From Natronosalvus rutilus (lineage in GTDB: Archaea; Halobacteriota; Halobacteria; Halobacteriales; Natrialbaceae), in assembly GCF_024204665.1 (NCBI RefSeq), contig NZ_CP100355.1, positions 2,957,451 through 3,021,450 on the forward strand: DNA of 64,000 bases. Reading direction: 5' to 3'. Under the pieces are notes generated by a model, which ran no database searches, was not told where the DNA came from, and worked only from the letters and a program-made list of their open reading frames with translations. Positions 61,387 to 64,000 of this stretch are shown here, piece by piece. The stretch's first letter is position 1. Each line of letters opens with the position of its first letter. Made by a program: the position numbers and the translations under genes.

Positions 61387-61626
61387 ATGCAAGCGGTGGC
61401 TACCGACGACGGGGACACGGTCTACGTCGCGACGACCGACGGCGACCGCGGATCCAAGGGACCGTTCCTGGTCGCCTTCGAGAGCCGCGAGCGGAGGCGT
61501 CGCTACGGCTGGTTCTGTTCGAATTGTGAATCGATCGACAACGCGATGGACCCGATGGGACGCATCCTGTGTAACCGCTGTGGCAACCTCCGGAAACCGA
61601 CCGAGTGGGACGCTGCCCACGAGTAA
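61387..61626 (+). CDS. Small zinc-ribbon protein
   Basis: The 79-residue protein has two CxxC pairs in WFCSNCESIDNAMDPMGRI and LCNRCGNLRKPTEWDAAHE. The N-terminal part is a short beta segment (DTVYVATTDGDRGSKGPFLV). It follows the RHH gene by 46 bp on the same strand and may be cotranscribed. It resembles DUF5816-type haloarchaeal proteins. Role unknown. Confidence 0.72.
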   Translation: MQAVATDDGDTVYVATTDGDRGSKGPFLVAFESRERRRRYGWFCSNCESIDNAMDPMGRILCNRCGNLRKPTEWDAAHE

Positions 61627-61723
61627 TTACGGGAAGCAGCTGAAGGTAGCGACGTCCTTCGAGATGTCCATTGCCTGTCGCCGTGCAAACGTTTATCATG
61701 GTGTCCGATGTAGTTCTACTCGA

Positions 61724-62044
61724 ATGGGTCCTGTTAACATGCGACTCGTCGAGCAGGCCAGGTCGATCTTTGCTGAACTCGGCTACACGGTCGAGGGCAA
61801 CGGACCGGATTTCCGAGCAGAACGGGCGTGGAAAGTCGTTCACGTCAACGCCGTCTCCGACGTCGAACAGCTTCCCCGATGCTCGGGACAATTTCACTGT
61901 TTCGTCACCGAACCCGGTGACGTAGACGACCTCGAAGTCCAACTCGAGAGCCTCGATCCGGGCTACGAGTGGGCCATCATCGCCGCCGACGGCGAGGATT
62001 ATCAGGTCGAACGCGCACCGCCAGGACCGACAGTCACTGTCTAA
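61724..62044 (+). CDS. Small conserved haloarchaeal protein (DUF7116-like)
   Basis: The protein has 106 residues from the ATG at 61724. A TATA-like gtttatcatgg near 61690 gives a leaderless start there; a second ATG at 61739 is possible. The sequence SIFAELGYTVEGNGPDFRAE, then RAWKVVHVNAVSDVEQLPRC, then SGQFHCFVTEPGDVDDLEVQ, is a compact soluble domain with no known function. It ends PPGPTVTV. Confidence 0.72.
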   Translation: MGPVNMRLVEQARSIFAELGYTVEGNGPDFRAERAWKVVHVNAVSDVEQLPRCSGQFHCFVTEPGDVDDLEVQLESLDPGYEWAIIAADGEDYQVERAPPGPTVTV

Positions 62045-62063
62045 CGACAGTCCCCGCACCCAC

Positions 62064-63266
62064 TTATCGGAGGGCCTCACGACACGCAGCGACGCCGCCG
62101 TCCGGATCGACGTCCGCACCGAAATCGTCGAGCACGTCGGCCAGCGCCGCGATGAGGAGTGTGACGTTCTCCGGACTCGCGGAGTAGCCCATACAGCCGA
62201 TGCGGAAGATTTCGCCCGCGAGGTCGCCCAGGCCGCCCGCGATCTCGAGGTCGTAGCGCTCGAGGAGTTCGTCACAGACCTCTCCGTCGTCGATCCCCTC
62301 CGGAACCCGGACGGCATTGAGGCTCGGGAGCCAGTACTCGTCGTCCGGGTTCATCTCGAGGCCCATCCCCTCGGCGCCGGCCTTGAGCGCGCCCGCGAGT
62401 CGACGGTGGCGCGCCCAGCGATTCTCGATGCCCTCTTCCGCGACCAGGCGGAGGGCCTCCCGGATCGAGTAGACGTTCGTGATCGGGGCCGTGTGGTGAT
62501 AGGCGCGTTCGTCGCCCCAGTAGCCCTCGAGCAGCGAGAGGTCGAGGTACCACGACCGGGAGGGCTCCTCGCGCGAGAGGACCTTCTCCATCGCCTCGTC
62601 GGAGAGGGTGAGCGGACTGGCCCCCGGCGGGCAGGAGAGACACTTCTGCGGGCCGGAGTAGGCTACGTCGATGTCCCACTCGTCGACGCGGAGTTCGACG
62701 CCGCCCAGCGAGGTGACGGTGTCGGTGATCACGAGCGCGTCGTGGTCGTGGGCCGCGGCGGTGAGTTCGGGGACGTTCGGCTGACGAACGCCCGTGCTCG
62801 TCTCGGCGTGGACGAATCCGAACACGTCGGGGTCGTGTTCCGCGAGCGCGTCCGAGACCGTCGCCGGATCGAGCGGTTCGCCCCACGGCGCGTCGACCTC
62901 GACGACCTCACCGCCCGCACGGCGAGCCATCGACGCCATGCGCCCGCCGAAGTAGCCGTTGGTCGGGACGAGCATCGTGTCTCCCGGTTCGACGACGTTA
63001 CCGATGGCCGCCTCCATCGAGGCCGAGCCGGTTCCCGAGACGGGGATCGTCCACTGGTTGTCCGTCTGGAAGGCGTATCGGAGTAGTTCCTGCACATCGT
63101 TCATAATCTCGATGAACGAGGGATCGAGGTGCCCGACGAGGGGCGTACTCATCGCCCGGAGTACGCGCGGGTGCACGTCGCTCGGCCCTGGTCCCATCAG
63201 GGTTCGCGTCGGCGGCGTCAGTTCGCCGACGTCCGGTGCGCTCGAGTCGTCGCTAGCTGGTGGCAT
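62064..63266 (-). CDS. Alanine-glyoxylate/serine-pyruvate aminotransferase family PLP enzyme
   Basis: The protein has 400 residues from the ATG at 63266. The class V aminotransferase features are TLMGPGPSDVHPRVLRAMST, VSGTGSASMEAAIGNVVEP, then DTVTSLGGVELRVDEWDIDV and the Schiff-base lysine YSGPQKCLSCPPG. The end SPENVTLLIAALADVL fits. Likely substrates are alanine or serine with glyoxylate or pyruvate. Members also act as phosphoserine or purine-catabolism aminotransferases, so the reaction is not fixed. It is a single gene ending close to, and convergent with, its left neighbour. Confidence 0.88.
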   Translation of the reverse strand: MPPASDDSSAPDVGELTPPTRTLMGPGPSDVHPRVLRAMSTPLVGHLDPSFIEIMNDVQELLRYAFQTDNQWTIPVSGTGSASMEAAIGNVVEPGDTMLVPTNGYFGGRMASMARRAGGEVVEVDAPWGEPLDPATVSDALAEHDPDVFGFVHAETSTGVRQPNVPELTAAAHDHDALVITDTVTSLGGVELRVDEWDIDVAYSGPQKCLSCPPGASPLTLSDEAMEKVLSREEPSRSWYLDLSLLEGYWGDERAYHHTAPITNVYSIREALRLVAEEGIENRWARHRRLAGALKAGAEGMGLEMNPDDEYWLPSLNAVRVPEGIDDGEVCDELLERYDLEIAGGLGDLAGEIFRIGCMGYSASPENVTLLIAALADVLDDFGADVDPDGGVAACREALR

Positions 63267-63429
63267 GGCATAGTGTGGTGTGGGAACCACCAAAAGCGTT
63301 CACTCCCCGGCGAATCTGTGTCTGGAGGGCGAGGGCGTCTCAGCGTTCCCGGAGTACGTCTCGGCTCGAGCGAACGTTCCGTGCCAGAGATAGTCATGTG
63401 GGAGCGTCACCAGGCGAAGTCGAATCCGT

Positions 63430-63440
63430 GCTCTTAAGTA
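63430..63440 (+). promoter_or_regulatory. Possible promoter of the 23S rRNA unit
   Basis: ctcttaagtac resembles the TTAAGTA-type boxes I associate with haloarchaeal rRNA promoters. If used, transcription would begin near 63465, ahead of the hairpins. Confidence 0.4.
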
Positions 63441-63515
63441 CGTGACCGAAAGAGAATATAATCCGTAAGCAAAACTGATGCACCTCCCGGCGCAAGCGAG
63501 GGAGGGAAGGGTCGA

Positions 63516-63540
63516 TGCCACCAGCCGTCTACTGGTGGCA
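63516..63540 (+). repeat. Perfect hairpin in the pre-23S leader
   Basis: TGCCACCAG-ccgtcta-CTGGTGGCA is a perfect 9-bp stem with a 7-base loop, about 95 bp upstream of the 23S start. It may serve in processing of the precursor. Confidence 0.6.
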
Positions 63541-63633
63541 GATGAAGACCGTATGTACGTGTAGTCCAGGCGTCCACTGGACCCGTTCCCGGGTCACAAC
63601 CGCTGCATTCTGTGCAGCACCGATCCGAAAGAA

Positions 63634-64000
63634 CGTGGCTACTGTGCCAACTGGTGGATCGCTCGGCTCGAGAGCCGACGACGGACGTGCCAAGCTGCGA
63701 TAAGCTCGGGGGACCCGCACGGAGGGGAAGAACCCGAGATCTCCGAATAGGAATCCTCTTGCAATTGCTTAGCGCAATGGGGAACGTCGAGAATTGAAAC
63801 ATCTTAGTATCGACAGGAAAAGAAAGCAAACCGCGATGTCGTTAGTAACGGCGAGTGAACCCGACACAGTCCAAACCGAAGCCCTCACGGGCAATGTGGT
63901 GTTCGGACTGACTCTCAGCACTCGACCATCGACGAGAAATCCCTTGGAATAGGGTACGAAACAGGGTGACAGTCCCGTACCGTCGATCACTAAAGTGTGC
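63634..64000 (+). rRNA. 23S ribosomal RNA, 5' part
   Basis: From gtggctactgtgccaactgg onwards the sequence follows the haloarchaeal 23S 5' domain: GTGCCAAGCTGCGATAAG, then CGCACGGAGG-GAAGAAC, CAATTGCTTAGCGCAATGGG and CCAAACCGAAGCCCTCACGG. It runs off the right edge, so only about 365 bases are seen. The exact 5' end is approximate. Some positions differ from the form I know best (taacggcgagtgaacccgac in place of ccgcgagtgaacgcg), so it may be a divergent copy. Confidence 0.93.

Larger units (their letters stand above)
63267..63633. other. Leader or spacer before the 23S rRNA gene
   Basis: About 367 bp with no 16S rRNA end and no tRNA-Ala. It contains a TATA-like ctcttaagtac (63430-63440), a stem CCTCCC/GGGAGG (63483-63505), a perfect 9-bp hairpin TGCCACCAG/CTGGTGGCA (63516-63540) and, from about 63557, a block (gtccaggcgtccactggacc) of the type found before 23S in haloarchaeal spacers. 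Confidence 0.65.

Overview
This is haloarchaeal chromosomal DNA. Supporting signs are high GC with strong CG-ending codon use, very acidic proteins, Tat (double-arginine) lipoprotein signals with lipobox cysteines, TATA boxes about 25-30 bp before start codons with almost no leader, and families found only in halophilic archaea (DUF7344-type and HTH_10 regulators, PRC-barrel division protein, DHH protein with a TrkA-N domain). The gene content fits Natrialbales-like relatives, but I cannot name a genus.

Layout. 1-3.6 kb: acyl-CoA (propionyl-CoA) carboxylase genes pccB (cut by the window edge), pccX and pccA, with a lipoprotein gene between them on the other strand. 3.7-12.3 kb: a minus-strand dipeptide/oligopeptide ABC operon (dppA-B-C-D-F) with two conserved hypothetical genes behind it; several subunits have unusual architectures. 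12.6-15.6 kb: hisC, an AK6-type adenylate kinase, a CDP-alcohol phosphatidyltransferase and an MBF1-like factor. 15.6-20.4 kb: a second Dpp transporter split over two divergent units and lacking a binding protein. 20.4-29.5 kb: tpiA, a TIR-domain protein, a zinc-ribbon/J-domain protein, small membrane proteins, an ornithine-cyclodeaminase-family enzyme, a pilin-like secreted protein, a short AMP-binding-type protein and dnaJ. 29.9-31.8 kb: dnaK. 32.2-39.0 kb: a cell-surface block with a Tat-exported beta-helix protein, a polysaccharide flippase, a fused methyltransferase-kinase and a Tat-exported M23 peptidase. 39.0-45.1 kb: an AT-richer, gene-poor accessory stretch with dispersed repeats, a lipoprotein, two regulators, a histidine kinase and decayed genes, ending at tRNA-Lys. 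45.4-63.3 kb: mostly core genes (RCK-DHH phosphoesterase, CdpB-like PRC-barrel protein, HD hydrolase, cyclase, MsrA, cobalamin adenosyltransferase, ABC exporter, 5'-nucleotidase, UspA, MscS, TrmB, M29 aminopeptidase, RHH regulator, PLP aminotransferase). 63.6-64.0 kb: the 5' end of a 23S rRNA gene with no 16S rRNA or tRNA-Ala in front of it.

The most unusual features are (1) a dipeptide-binding lipoprotein that looks circularly permuted, in an operon whose ATPases and permease carry large extra domains; (2) a family of about 90-110 bp elements just downstream of small genes, whose inverted-repeat arms change together between copies, implying a folded RNA or ssDNA; (3) a methyltransferase-kinase fusion beside a flippase, reminiscent of bacterial WbdD chain terminators; (4) an exported M23 peptidase in an organism expected to lack peptidoglycan; (5) a TIR protein with a C-terminal zinc ribbon; and (6) the 23S gene without its usual upstream partners.
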